Assembly: GCF_002237755.1 (NCBI RefSeq)
Contig: NZ_MWSJ01000003.1
Coordinates: 248,001 to 312,000, forward strand
DNA from: Lysinibacillus sp. KCTC 33748
Lineage (GTDB): Bacteria; Bacillota; Bacilli; Bacillales_A; Planococcaceae
Direction: 5' to 3'
DNA: 64,000 nucleotides
This document shows positions 27,173 through 35,814 of this stretch, one piece after another. Positions within the stretch are counted from its first letter, which is position 1. Each line of letters opens with the position of its first letter. The notes under the pieces were generated by a model. It was not told where the DNA came from, searched no databases, and saw only the letters and a list, made by a program, of their open reading frames with translations. A program made the position numbers and the translations under genes.

Positions 27173-27383
27173 AAATTTCTACTCACGCCTCTAACATAAT
27201 AATAATTCTTATGAAAAGTGTCAGCTATGTTTAAAAAATGTTGATTTATCCCATACTGCAATTAACCTAAAAAGCTATAAGTATGTCGATTTGCCACTAT
27301 TTCGGAAGACTTTGCACTAGTTCTGTCAGCCGCAAGGAATCACCACATTGAATGTGGAATTGCACGAGGAGGAGGCGATGTTC

Positions 27384-27737
27384 ATGCATTTTCAGTTAGA
27401 AATGGTAACAAGAGAGACAGTGGTTATACGTTTATTTGGGGAGCTCGATCATCATGCGGTAGAGCAAATTCGAGCTAAAATTTCTACAGCAATTTTTCAA
27501 GGTACTGTAACAACTATTATTTGGAATTTAGAGGGGCTTTCTTTTATGGATAGTTCAGGTGTAGGTTTAGTGCTTGGTCGGATGCGTGAGTTAGAGGCAG
27601 TCGCTGGGCGGACGATATTATTGAATCCATCGCCGACAATGCGAAAAGTATTTCAATTTTCAGGTTTAGGGCCGTGGATGATGGAAGCAACAGAAGAAGA
27701 AGCAATTGATCGAGTTAGGGGGATTGTAAATGGATAA
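27384..27737 (+). CDS. spoIIAA: SpoIIAA anti-anti-sigma F factor
   Basis: STAS-domain protein that frees sigma-F by binding SpoIIAB in the forespore. It is 117 aa, the same as in B. subtilis. GELDHH and the phosphorylation site SFMDSSGVG with Ser58 are conserved. ATG at 27384 is 8 nt after GAGGAGG; an ATG 6 bp upstream is too close. It is first gene of spoIIAA-spoIIAB-sigF. dacF, which precedes it in B. subtilis, is missing and replaced by repeats. Confidence 0.95.
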   Translation: MHFQLEMVTRETVVIRLFGELDHHAVEQIRAKISTAIFQGTVTTIIWNLEGLSFMDSSGVGLVLGRMRELEAVAGRTILLNPSPTMRKVFQFSGLGPWMMEATEEEAIDRVRGIVNG

Positions 27738-28170
27738 CGAAATGACATTAACTTTTTTAGCAATTAGTGAAAATGAGGCCTTAGCGCGTGTAGCTGTGAC
27801 AGGATTTATCGCACAATTAGATCCAACTATTGATGAGCTATCCGAATTTAAAACGGTTGTTTCAGAGGCCGTTTCTAATGCCATTATTCACGGTTATGAA
27901 GAGGATGGTAAGGGCGTTGTTACAGTTCATGCAAAACGTGAGGATGATATTGTAACGGTGTCTGTTTTGGATAAAGGTATTGGCATTGCGGATGTAAGCC
28001 AAGCAATGGAGCCGTTATTTACGACGAAAAGCGCGATGGAACGTTCAGGTATGGGCTTTACCATTATGGATAGTTTTTCAGATCAGTTGACAGTCATGTC
28101 TAAGTGGCAAGAAGGTACAACCGTCACATTTACGAAGAAATTTTACTCGGTTCGCACACCGGTAATGTGA
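27730..28170 (+). CDS. spoIIAB: SpoIIAB anti-sigma F factor / SpoIIAA kinase
   Basis: 146-aa GHKL-fold serine kinase and anti-sigma factor. ATP-binding motifs are seen as SEAVSNAIIHGYE (N box), VLDKGIGIADV (G1 box) and ERSGMGFTIM (G2 box). It binds sigma-F and phosphorylates SpoIIAA. Starts inside the end of spoIIAA (8-bp overlap) with AGGGGG upstream, so synthesis is coupled. Confidence 0.96.
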   Translation: MDNEMTLTFLAISENEALARVAVTGFIAQLDPTIDELSEFKTVVSEAVSNAIIHGYEEDGKGVVTVHAKREDDIVTVSVLDKGIGIADVSQAMEPLFTTKSAMERSGMGFTIMDSFSDQLTVMSKWQEGTTVTFTKKFYSVRTPVM

Positions 28171-28180
28171 GGATGCGATT

Positions 28181-28972
28181 GTGAAGCCGCTAGAACAGTC
28201 GTCCGATAAGCTATTGTCACAGGGAGAAATGCGAGATTTAATTGCACGTGCACAACAGGGTGATCATGAGGCTCGTAAACGAATGATTGAAGGGAATACG
28301 AGGCTTGTGTGGTCTATTGTCCAACGCTTTACAAGCAGGGGCGTGGAGCTCGAGGATTTGTTTCAAATTGGATGCATTGGGCTTATGAAGTCTGTGGATA
28401 AATTTGATCTAACGTATGATGTTAAATTTTCGACATATGCTGTACCAATGATCATCGGAGAAATTCAGCGCTTTCTAAGGGATGATGGAATGGTGAAGGT
28501 TAGCCGTTCTATTCGTGAGCTTAATTTTAAAATTCGTCATGCAACTGATGAATTTATTAAAAATAATGAGCATCCACCAACCATACATGAATTAGCGCAG
28601 GTTCTTGATGTTACAACTGAGGAAATTGTAACAGCTTCAGATGCATTGAGAGATCCAGCTTCCTTGCATGAACAATTGTATGAGAGTGAAGGGGATTCTA
28701 TTACATTAATGGATCAGATGAAGGACGAAAAATCTGAGCAGCCATTTGACTATATTCCACTAAAAGAGGTACTCACAAGGCTTGAGCCTAGAGAGCAATC
28801 CATTATTTATTTACGATATTTCTCAGATTGTACCCAAACTGAAATTGCCAACAGGCTAGGTATATCACAAGTTCAGGTATCACGATTAGAGAAAAAAATT
28901 CTTGCCCAATTGAAAACTTGGATGGCCACAAGTGCCACAGTTGAAGAGGAAGAAGTAAAAAAAGACATTTAA
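28181..28972 (+). CDS. sigF: Forespore sigma factor SigF
   Basis: First forespore-specific sigma factor, 263 aa. Region 2 (VEDLFQIGCIGLMKSVDKFD-like stretch with FSTYAVPMIIGEIQRFLRDD) and region 4 helix-turn-helix (CTQTEIANRLGISQVQVSRLE) are complete. GTG start at 28181 after GAGGATG, 10 bp from the spoIIAB stop. Directly followed by spoVAF. Confidence 0.96.
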   Translation: MKPLEQSSDKLLSQGEMRDLIARAQQGDHEARKRMIEGNTRLVWSIVQRFTSRGVELEDLFQIGCIGLMKSVDKFDLTYDVKFSTYAVPMIIGEIQRFLRDDGMVKVSRSIRELNFKIRHATDEFIKNNEHPPTIHELAQVLDVTTEEIVTASDALRDPASLHEQLYESEGDSITLMDQMKDEKSEQPFDYIPLKEVLTRLEPREQSIIYLRYFSDCTQTEIANRLGISQVQVSRLEKKILAQLKTWMATSATVEEEEVKKDI

Positions 28973-28987
28973 GAAAATGGTGACAGC

Positions 28988-30436
28988 ATGACAGATAAAG
29001 ATAAACTATTTAACAGCTTAGAAGAAGCCGAAGATTTTCTTAAAGAACAGTTTGGAGACGGCGAATCATTTGACATTAGTATAAAGCATCTATTTGTCAA
29101 AGATTTGCCGGTTCTTTGCGCATATGTAACCGGACTTGTGGATGGAGTTGTGTTAACACAATTACTCTCTAATATGTTACCTGATGAGGACGTTGATATT
29201 GAGGATGAAAAGGAGTATTTTGAAGCCTATTTCAATTACCAAGGTCGTTCAGAGGAAACCAAACGTGAAGCCATTTTATTAGCCATATTAAGTGGACAGG
29301 TAGTCTTTATAACTAAAGGTGGTTACGGCTATGTTGCAGAGATACGAAGCTATCCGGGTCGTACCCCTGAGGAGCCTGACAATGAAAAGGTTATTCGTGG
29401 ATCTAGGGATGGCTTTGTTGAAGGTATTTCTCAAAATACTGCTTTGATTCGTCGACGAATTCGCAATAGTAATTTACGTTTCGAGCTACATAAAATATCC
29501 GAAATCGGTCAAACCGATGTCGCTCTAGCGTTTATAAAAGGTATTGCGAATGATGAAACGCTCGATAAATTGCGACATCGCATTGCGCAAATTCATCATG
29601 ATGGTTTGACTATGACGGATAAATCACTAGAAGAATGGCTGTTTAAACAGAAGTTTCATCCAGTTCCTTTTGTACGTTATACGGAACGACCAGATATTAC
29701 CGCAGCCCATTTACTTGAAGGCCATATAGCCATTATTGTCGATACGTCACCTTCTGTCATTCTCGTACCTGCAACTGCTTTTCATTTGTTGCAGCATGCG
29801 GAGGAGTATAGGCAGGCACCATCAGTCGGAACCTTTGTCCGTTTTATGCGCTATTTTGGGGCGTTTACGGGTTTATTATTATTGCCTATGTGGTATTTAT
29901 TTGCAACACACGGGATACATTTACCAGATGAGCTATCCTTTTTAGGTGCTAAGGAAAAATCACATATCCCACTTTTGCTACAAGTACTTATTGGCGATAT
30001 TGGGATAGAATTTTTGAGGATGGCCGCCATTCATACCCCATCACCATTATCCACTGCGATGGGGTTGGTTGCGGGTATAACTATTGGTCAGATTGCTATT
30101 GATGTTGGGGTATTCTCGCCGGAAGTTGTGTTATATACAGCGGTTTCAGCTATTCTGACATTTATTATTCCGTCTTATGAGCTGGGTATCTCCATTAAAC
30201 TCTTTAGAATATTGCTGTTAATAATGACTGGAATTTGGGGAGTTAATGGTTTATTTATTGGGATATTTATATTGTTTACGTATTTATGTTCATTACGTCC
30301 GATGCAAGCGCCGTATTTATGGCCACTTATTCCGTTCTTCCCAAATGCGATGCTTCGCGTACTTATTCGTTTCCCAATGACAGCAGATGCATTGAGGCCA
30401 TATGTTGTTGACTCCCAACAGCGAAAAAGATCATAG
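28988..30436 (+). CDS. spoVAF: SpoVAF, GerA-family spore membrane protein
   Basis: 482-aa GerA/SpoVAF family protein. An N-terminal cytoplasmic half (about 1-270) includes FVEGISQNTALIRRRIRNSNL and VDTSPSVILVPATAF. A C-terminal half with five or six transmembrane helices (about 285-450) follows. In Bacillus it is the last gene of the spoVA operon and is associated with germination complexes. Here it follows sigF by 15 bp without spoVAA-spoVAE, which must be elsewhere or lost. It may be cotranscribed with sigF. Confidence 0.92.
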   Translation: MTDKDKLFNSLEEAEDFLKEQFGDGESFDISIKHLFVKDLPVLCAYVTGLVDGVVLTQLLSNMLPDEDVDIEDEKEYFEAYFNYQGRSEETKREAILLAILSGQVVFITKGGYGYVAEIRSYPGRTPEEPDNEKVIRGSRDGFVEGISQNTALIRRRIRNSNLRFELHKISEIGQTDVALAFIKGIANDETLDKLRHRIAQIHHDGLTMTDKSLEEWLFKQKFHPVPFVRYTERPDITAAHLLEGHIAIIVDTSPSVILVPATAFHLLQHAEEYRQAPSVGTFVRFMRYFGAFTGLLLLPMWYLFATHGIHLPDELSFLGAKEKSHIPLLLQVLIGDIGIEFLRMAAIHTPSPLSTAMGLVAGITIGQIAIDVGVFSPEVVLYTAVSAILTFIIPSYELGISIKLFRILLLIMTGIWGVNGLFIGIFILFTYLCSLRPMQAPYLWPLIPFFPNAMLRVLIRFPMTADALRPYVVDSQQRKRS

Positions 30437-30460
30437 AAGCCGTTGCACTCGTTTTTTTCA

Positions 30461-30476
30461 TGTGATAAAGTTCACA
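30461..30476. promoter_or_regulatory. Perfect CRP/FNR-type palindrome upstream of lysA
   Basis: TGTGA-N6-TCACA, the exact Bacillus Fnr / CRP-family consensus, lies 25 bp after the spoVAF stop and about 200 bp before lysA. Confidence 0.45.
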
Positions 30477-30507
30477 TATAGTATTTTGTGATTTTTGCGA
30501 AAATTGT

Positions 30508-30566
30508 CTTCATTCATCAAAAGGTTCACCACATGTTAAAACACATGTGCAACTTGTTGAATGAAG
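30508..30566 (+). other. Long nested inverted repeat in the lysA leader region
   Basis: Outer arms CTTCATTCATCAA / TTGTTGAATGAAG (12 of 13 paired) enclose inner arms CACATGT / ACATGTG. It lies 105 bp before the lysA start and lacks a T tract, so it is not a simple terminator. Confidence 0.5.
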
Positions 30567-30671
30567 CAATATCCCTCTAAATAAGGATTGTAGGCTAAAT
30601 TGCCCGAAATCTTTCTAAAATGGGGTGCAATGTATCGCATGATGGAACGATGTGAAAAGGGAGAGATGCAC

Positions 30672-31991
30672 ATGCATTTATATGGAACACAAGCGATTTC
30701 TGAAGATGGTCATTTAACGATTGGACAGGTAGATACATTAGAGCTTGCAAAAGAATATGGTACACCTTTATTTGTGTATGATACAGCACTTATTCGTAAG
30801 CGTGCACGCGGCTTTATAGATACGTTTAAAAAACTAGGTGTAAAAGCAGAAGTAGCTTATGCTTCAAAAGCATTTGCATGTGTAGCTGTGTACCAATTAG
30901 CGGCAGAAGAAAATCTATCTTTAGATGTTGTCTCTGGTGGAGAATTATTTACAGCTTTAAAAGCTGGATTCCCTCCGGAGCGCATTCATTTCCACGGTAA
31001 TAATAAAAGCATTGCTGAACTAGAATTAGCATTTGACTCAAAAATCGGTTGTATTGTCGTGGATAACTTCTATGAAATTCAACTTTTACAAGAAATTTCA
31101 GAGCGCCGTCAGCAAAAAATGCGTATTTTACTACGTGTCACACCAGGTGTGGAGGCACATACGCATGATTTCATTACGACAGGTCAAGCGGATTCAAAAT
31201 TTGGCTTCGACTTAAATAATGGTCAAGCAGATGAGGCTTTCCAACAAACTTTTAAGCATGAATACCTAGAACTTCTAGGATTACACTGCCATATTGGCTC
31301 TCAAATTTTTGACACAGCGGGCTTTGGTTTAGCAGGAGAAAAACTAATTGATAAAATTTCGGATTGGAACAAGACTCACGATTTTACGTGTACTGTGTTA
31401 AACTTAGGTGGGGGCTTCGGAATTCGTTATACAGAGGAAGATGCACCGCTTGAGCCACAAGTATATGTAGAGGATATGATTACAGTTGTAAAGACTAAAG
31501 CGACTGTACTTGGTCTAATGATGCCAGAAATTTGGATTGAACCAGGGCGATCACTTGTAGGGGATGCAGGAACATCTCTTTATACAATTGGTTCACAAAA
31601 AACAGTACCTAATGTTCGTAAATATATTGCTGTCGATGGTGGTATGAGTGATAATATCCGTCCGGCTTTATATGATGCGAAGTACGAAGCGGTCATTGCG
31701 AGTAAAGCAGATGAATCGAAAAGTGAAACATATACAGTGGCTGGTAAACTTTGTGAATCAGGTGATAAATTAATTATTGATGCTAAGCTTCAGGAAGCAG
31801 CTTCTGGTGATGTGCTAGCAATCTTCTGTACTGGTGCGTATGGATATTCTATGGCGAGTAACTACAATCGTGTGCCACGACCAGCAGTTGTATTTGTAGA
31901 AGATGGCAAACATCAATTAGCAATTCGACGCGAAAGTTATGAAGATATTGTACAAAACGATCTCCCGCTAACGTTAAAAAAGGGTGAGTAA
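30672..31991 (+). CDS. lysA: Diaminopimelate decarboxylase
   Basis: PLP enzyme converting meso-diaminopimelate to lysine, 439 aa as in B. subtilis. The Schiff-base Lys66 is in YASKAF; other fold type III landmarks are HCHIGSQ, LGGGFGIRY, EPGRSLV and the C-terminal CESGD. The ATG at 30672 is 8 nt after AAAAGGGAG; two upstream in-frame ATGs lack proper spacing. Follows spoVAF, as in B. subtilis. Confidence 0.95.
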   Translation: MHLYGTQAISEDGHLTIGQVDTLELAKEYGTPLFVYDTALIRKRARGFIDTFKKLGVKAEVAYASKAFACVAVYQLAAEENLSLDVVSGGELFTALKAGFPPERIHFHGNNKSIAELELAFDSKIGCIVVDNFYEIQLLQEISERRQQKMRILLRVTPGVEAHTHDFITTGQADSKFGFDLNNGQADEAFQQTFKHEYLELLGLHCHIGSQIFDTAGFGLAGEKLIDKISDWNKTHDFTCTVLNLGGGFGIRYTEEDAPLEPQVYVEDMITVVKTKATVLGLMMPEIWIEPGRSLVGDAGTSLYTIGSQKTVPNVRKYIAVDGGMSDNIRPALYDAKYEAVIASKADESKSETYTVAGKLCESGDKLIIDAKLQEAASGDVLAIFCTGAYGYSMASNYNRVPRPAVVFVEDGKHQLAIRRESYEDIVQNDLPLTLKKGE

Positions 31992-31993
31992 AT

Positions 31994-32104
31994 ATGAGAA
32001 AAAACAAATGGGTATTACTAGCGTCCATTTCAACTTTTATTTTGTTGTGGGGCGTTGTCTATTGGGTATTGGCGTCTAAAGGTATTCTCGGACCTGGTTC
32101 GTAA
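31994..32104 (+). CDS. 36-aa single-pass membrane protein downstream of lysA
   Basis: Starts 3 bp after the lysA stop with AAGGGTGAG as ribosome binding site. The product begins MRKNKW, has one transmembrane helix (about 6-27, rich in L, I, V and W) and ends SKGILGPGS. Size, tight spacing and the helix make it a plausible real small protein, cotranscribed with lysA. No family recognised. Confidence 0.65.
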   Translation: MRKNKWVLLASISTFILLWGVVYWVLASKGILGPGS

Positions 32105-32190
32105 GACAGAAATGGACTTGCGGTAAAAGTACAAATCGTGTAGGATAATCAAAGATTATGTACAGCTAGAAAATGAGGGAATAGACAAAT

Positions 32191-32565
32191 ATGTTAATTC
32201 GATATAAGAAAGCTTTCGAGAAAATAGCAATGGGGCTACTCTCGTTTATGCCTAACGAAAAAGACATAAAAAAGCTCAAAGAGACAATCCACTCCTATGA
32301 AAATGATAATAATTGGGTTTTATATTTATGGAAAAAGAACGACGAGTATGTTGGCATTGTTGGACTTGTAACACACAATGATAATATAGCTACGATTCAA
32401 CATGTTTCCGTTGTCCCTTCTTATAGAGGTGAAGGTATTGCGAAGGAAATGCTACAGGAAGTGGCAGAACTTGGTCAGTATGAAAGTGTGCTTGCAACGG
32501 AGGAAACACGTAATATTGTTCACAAATGTATAAATTGTATCGATGGAGAAGCAGACGATCATTGA
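32191..32565 (+). CDS. ribT: RibT, GNAT-family protein of the riboflavin locus
   Basis: 124-aa GNAT-fold protein. The first 25 residues (MLIRYKKAFEKIAMGLLSFM, then PNEKD) are nearly identical to B. subtilis RibT, and the acetyl-CoA loop is VVPSYRGEGIAKEML. In B. subtilis ribT ends the ribDEAHT operon next to scpA. Here it is orphaned, with no rib biosynthetic genes nearby. Its exact activity is not settled. The 3' end overlaps the convergent DUF309 gene by 7 bp. Confidence 0.92.
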   Translation: MLIRYKKAFEKIAMGLLSFMPNEKDIKKLKETIHSYENDNNWVLYLWKKNDEYVGIVGLVTHNDNIATIQHVSVVPSYRGEGIAKEMLQEVAELGQYESVLATEETRNIVHKCINCIDGEADDH

Positions 32566-33065
32566 CGTCTGCTTTTTCTTTGTTTGCTTTCTTGACGCTC
32601 CGCAAGAATATGTGAGCGATCTCGAAGCATATGTTTATGAAGAAGATAGTTAGAGCTACTTGATGGTAAAAGCTTCATGCGAGCAAATACTAATTCCTCC
32701 AATGTAGGTGAAAGAGGAAGCTGAAATGCTTGAAAGGACTTGCCCTTCTGGGTAGCAGAAAGTGCGTCTGCTAGTTGAGTTAGTAGTATTTCGTAGTCAA
32801 TTTCATCAAAAAATAAATGTCCCTTATTATATTGGAAATTTTTGAGTGCTTTTTCTAATATTCGCGCAGCGCCAATATAATTGTTTCGTCGCCAATGATA
32901 TAAACCGGTTGCAAGCTGTACGTATCCAACGAGTGGGTGCTTTTTATCACCTGGAGCAATATCTTTCCAGTATTCTTCAAGGACTTCATGGCATTCAAAA
33001 AAATCGTGATTACCATTGAAAAAAGAACAGTAGTCGATAAATAAAGTATGGTGCTGTGGATGCAT
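32559..33065 (-). CDS. DUF309 family protein (YpuF-like)
   Basis: 168-aa helical cytoplasmic protein with the DUF309 signature FFECHEVLEEYWK and LATGLYHWRRNNYIGA. Ribosome binding site AAAGGAG. In B. subtilis ypuF also lies just upstream of scpA. Function unknown; the HExxE-like residues suggest metal binding, which is only inference. Confidence 0.88.
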   Translation of the reverse strand: MHPQHHTLFIDYCSFFNGNHDFFECHEVLEEYWKDIAPGDKKHPLVGYVQLATGLYHWRRNNYIGAARILEKALKNFQYNKGHLFFDEIDYEILLTQLADALSATQKGKSFQAFQLPLSPTLEELVFARMKLLPSSSSNYLLHKHMLRDRSHILAERQESKQRKSRRQ

Positions 33066-33120
33066 TTTAGACTCCTTTCTACTATACTAAAAGAACATAT
33101 AATCTCAGGGTGGTAAAACA

Positions 33121-33900
33121 ATGTCTTATGAAGTGAAATTAGAAGCCTTTTCAGGGCCTCTTGATTTATTATTACATTTAATTAACAGATTGGAAATTGA
33201 TATTTATGATATTCCAATGGCAGAAATTACTCAACAATATATCGACCATATACATGCTATGCAAGTACTGGAGTTAAATGAGGCTAGTGAATATTTAGTG
33301 ATGGCAGCAACATTATTGGCTATTAAAAGTCGTATGCTTTTGCCAATCCATGAAGGTGAGCTTGACGAAGCTGAATTAGAAGTCGACGGTCCAGACCCTC
33401 GTGAAGAACTAGTAATACGTTTAATAGAGTATAAGAAATATAAAGAAGCAGCAAGTAGCCTGCAAGAGCTTGAAACAGATCGGGCACAGGTATTTACACG
33501 GCCACCAGCAGATTTATCTGGATTAGCCTCAGATGAGCAAATGGCGTTATTTGATTTGAACGTCAACATTTATGACATGCTTGGAGCCTTTCAAAAACTA
33601 ATGCGTCGAAAAAAATTAAAAAAACCACTAAAGACAACTGTTGCAAGACAGGAACGCTCTGTGAAAGATCAAATGCGTTCGGTTGTCGATTCATTACGAT
33701 TTACTGGTGGACGTGCATCATTTTTTGAGCTATTTCCCTATGAAGATAAGCCAACACTTATTCTGACGTTTTTATCTATTCTTGAATTGATGAAACGTCA
33801 GGTAGTCATCGTAGAGCAAGATGGTAACTTTGAAGAATTAACAGTTACATTACAGAAGGAGGAATGGGATGATGACGAAAACAATGATGCTACAGAGTAA
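33121..33900 (+). CDS. scpA: ScpA, kleisin subunit of the SMC complex
   Basis: 259-aa segregation and condensation protein A. The N-terminal motif EAFSGPLDLLLHLINRLEIDIYDI region and the C-terminal winged helix (about 185-250) bind SMC. It acts with ScpB and Smc in chromosome compaction and segregation. It overlaps scpB by 32 bp, indicating coupled synthesis. Confidence 0.95.
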   Translation: MSYEVKLEAFSGPLDLLLHLINRLEIDIYDIPMAEITQQYIDHIHAMQVLELNEASEYLVMAATLLAIKSRMLLPIHEGELDEAELEVDGPDPREELVIRLIEYKKYKEAASSLQELETDRAQVFTRPPADLSGLASDEQMALFDLNVNIYDMLGAFQKLMRRKKLKKPLKTTVARQERSVKDQMRSVVDSLRFTGGRASFFELFPYEDKPTLILTFLSILELMKRQVVIVEQDGNFEELTVTLQKEEWDDDENNDATE

Positions 33901-34465
33901 AATAGAATCCTTATTATTTGTTGTTGGAGACGATGGTTTAACTATTAAACAATTATCACAACTTTTAGTAGAACCGGAAGAGATAGTCGTAGAGAAAATG
34001 GAAGCATTGAAAACGACCTATGAAGAAGATGGATCTAGAGGAATAACGGTAAAAGAAATAGCTGGCGTTTATCAGCTTATAACAAAACCTGAACTAGCAG
34101 ATACGATACAAAGATTAGTAGAAAATCCAACTGCTCAATCATTATCTCAAGCTTCACTTGAAGTATTGGCGATCGTGGCATACAAACAGCCGATTACGCG
34201 TGTAACAATTGAAGATTTACGTGGTGTGAAATGTGAAAGACCAATACAGACTCTCGCTTCTAGGGGGTTAATTAAGGAAGTGGGTCGCTCAGAAGGGACA
34301 GGACGTGCAATCTTATATGGTACAACGAAAGAATTCTTAAACTACTTTGGTTTAAATAGTATAGAAGAAATGCCGTCTTTACCTGAAGATGAGCTAGTTG
34401 AAGCAGAGCAAGAAACAGATTTATTTATGACTAAATTCCAGGAAACCTTCAGTGGAGTAAAGTAA
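33869..34465 (+). CDS. scpB: ScpB, SMC complex subunit
   Basis: 198-aa protein with two winged-helix domains; it contains the family stretch ALEVLAIVAYKQPITR-like sequence (here SLEVLAIVAYKQPITRVTIE) and the RGVKCERPIQTLASRGLI region. Start at 33869 follows AGGAGG 6 nt upstream, inside scpA. Forms dimers on the ScpA kleisin. Confidence 0.95.
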   Translation: MMTKTMMLQSKIESLLFVVGDDGLTIKQLSQLLVEPEEIVVEKMEALKTTYEEDGSRGITVKEIAGVYQLITKPELADTIQRLVENPTAQSLSQASLEVLAIVAYKQPITRVTIEDLRGVKCERPIQTLASRGLIKEVGRSEGTGRAILYGTTKEFLNYFGLNSIEEMPSLPEDELVEAEQETDLFMTKFQETFSGVK

Positions 34466-34486
34466 AAAGTTCGGAATGAGTTATAG

Positions 34487-34514
34487 GTATAAAGCTTAGC
34501 TTGAAACATAAATA
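34487..34514 (+). promoter_or_regulatory. Candidate sigma-E promoter of the dacB-like gene
   Basis: GTATAAA, 13 bp, CATAAATA approximates the mother-cell sigma-E consensus. B. subtilis dacB is sigma-E controlled. Confidence 0.35.
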
Positions 34515-34555
34515 TAATCTATATTTTCCTATTACTTTTAATAAGGAGTGGCTTG

Positions 34556-35623
34556 TTGCAACGGTTAGTACGTTTAATATTGTTCATGATAGTCGTGGTA
34601 ATGTTAATGCTTCCACAAACCAGTTTGGCTCGAGGTGGTAGCGGATATGCTGTCTTAGATGGTGATACGGGTCGTGTTTTATATGAATCTAATAGCGACG
34701 CCCGGTTACCAATTGCAAGCTTAACAAAAATGTGGACAGCACTCGTTGTTATTGAAAATAGCAATCTTCAAGATGAAGTGGTTATTTCACCAAAGGCTGC
34801 AACGTCTGAGGGCTCGTCTATTTACTTGCAGGCAGGGGAAAAAGTAACGGTAGAAACACTGTTATATGGTTTGATGCTACGATCAGGAAATGACGCTGCA
34901 ACAGCTTTAGCAGAGCATGTTGGAGGATCGGTAGAAGGGTTTGTAAAGTTAATGAATGAACGGGCTGTTGTGGCTGGCCTCACAAATACAGTATTTATGA
35001 ACCCGTCTGGCTTGCATCATGATGAGCATTTATCGTCAGCGAGAGATACTGCTGAAATGTTGAGAATAGCTCTTCAAAATAAAACTTTCAAGAAGATTGC
35101 CTCCACAGTGTTATATCGTGCCAAAACTGAAAACGGGATGTTATGGGAAAATAAGCACCGTTTAGTACGAGAAGGATCTGGGGTTGCTATCGAAATAGAC
35201 GATGAGACACAACCTGTCAGTGCATTAAAAACAGCAAAAGGTTCAGCATTTGCCGGGAAAACAGGCTTTACAAAGGTAGCTGGGCGGACACTTGCAACCG
35301 CCTTCCAAAAGGACGGGCAAACGTGTATTGTGGTCACATTGAATGAATCCGATGATTGGAATATGCATCGGAGTTTAGCTAACAAGGTTTGGGGAGATTA
35401 CAGCCTTGAGACAGTAGTGAAAAAAGGAAAATATAAAGTTAATAAAAACCTATCTATTCGCTTAGAGCAACCGATTCGTTTGCAATTAAATAAAGAAGAA
35501 AAAGAAAGTGTAAGGCAAGTATTGCATGTTTCTAGAAAACGTATGGAAGGTGTACTATCCATCTTTATCGGTGAAGAGCGTATTTATGCAGTGCCAGTAA
35601 AAGTTGAATCAGCGGATCGTTAA
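34556..35623 (+). CDS. dacB: Sporulation-type D-alanyl-D-alanine carboxypeptidase
   Basis: Penicillin-binding protein of the S11 family, 355 aa. It has a signal peptide (about 1-26, cleaved near SLA-RG) and active-site motifs S-L-T-K (Ser55), S-G-N in RSGNDAAT and K-T-G in GKTGFTK. A C-terminal beta-rich domain follows. TTG start at 34556, 7 nt after AAGGAG; the adjacent TTG at 34553 is possible. Resemblance and position next to scpB favour DacB, which trims cortex peptidoglycan. spmA and spmB, normally next, are absent. Confidence 0.87.
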   Translation: MQRLVRLILFMIVVVMLMLPQTSLARGGSGYAVLDGDTGRVLYESNSDARLPIASLTKMWTALVVIENSNLQDEVVISPKAATSEGSSIYLQAGEKVTVETLLYGLMLRSGNDAATALAEHVGGSVEGFVKLMNERAVVAGLTNTVFMNPSGLHHDEHLSSARDTAEMLRIALQNKTFKKIASTVLYRAKTENGMLWENKHRLVREGSGVAIEIDDETQPVSALKTAKGSAFAGKTGFTKVAGRTLATAFQKDGQTCIVVTLNESDDWNMHRSLANKVWGDYSLETVVKKGKYKVNKNLSIRLEQPIRLQLNKEEKESVRQVLHVSRKRMEGVLSIFIGEERIYAVPVKVESADR

Positions 35624-35814
35624 AAGCGATACGCTGATTTTTTTTATGAGATAACGTTTGTGTGTCAATGCCAGTACCTTTCCGTTATATTACGATAGCG
35701 TTCGAAATCATTTTGATTTATTTAACAAATGAGAAATAATAAGGTAAAATAAATTCGAGTGGTTTTGATTTAAGATTCTGAATTTTAAAATATCTACGAA
35801 GGGGATAAGTATTT

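Noticed and set aside
26534..27261. Open frames across the 21-bp and GC-rich repeats
   Set aside because: No ribosome binding site or domain; products are compositionally extreme shadows of the repeats.
27300..27383. Sigma-H promoter for spoIIAA
   Set aside because: An AGGAAT and a GAAT are present but only 11 bp apart, too close for a sigma-H promoter.
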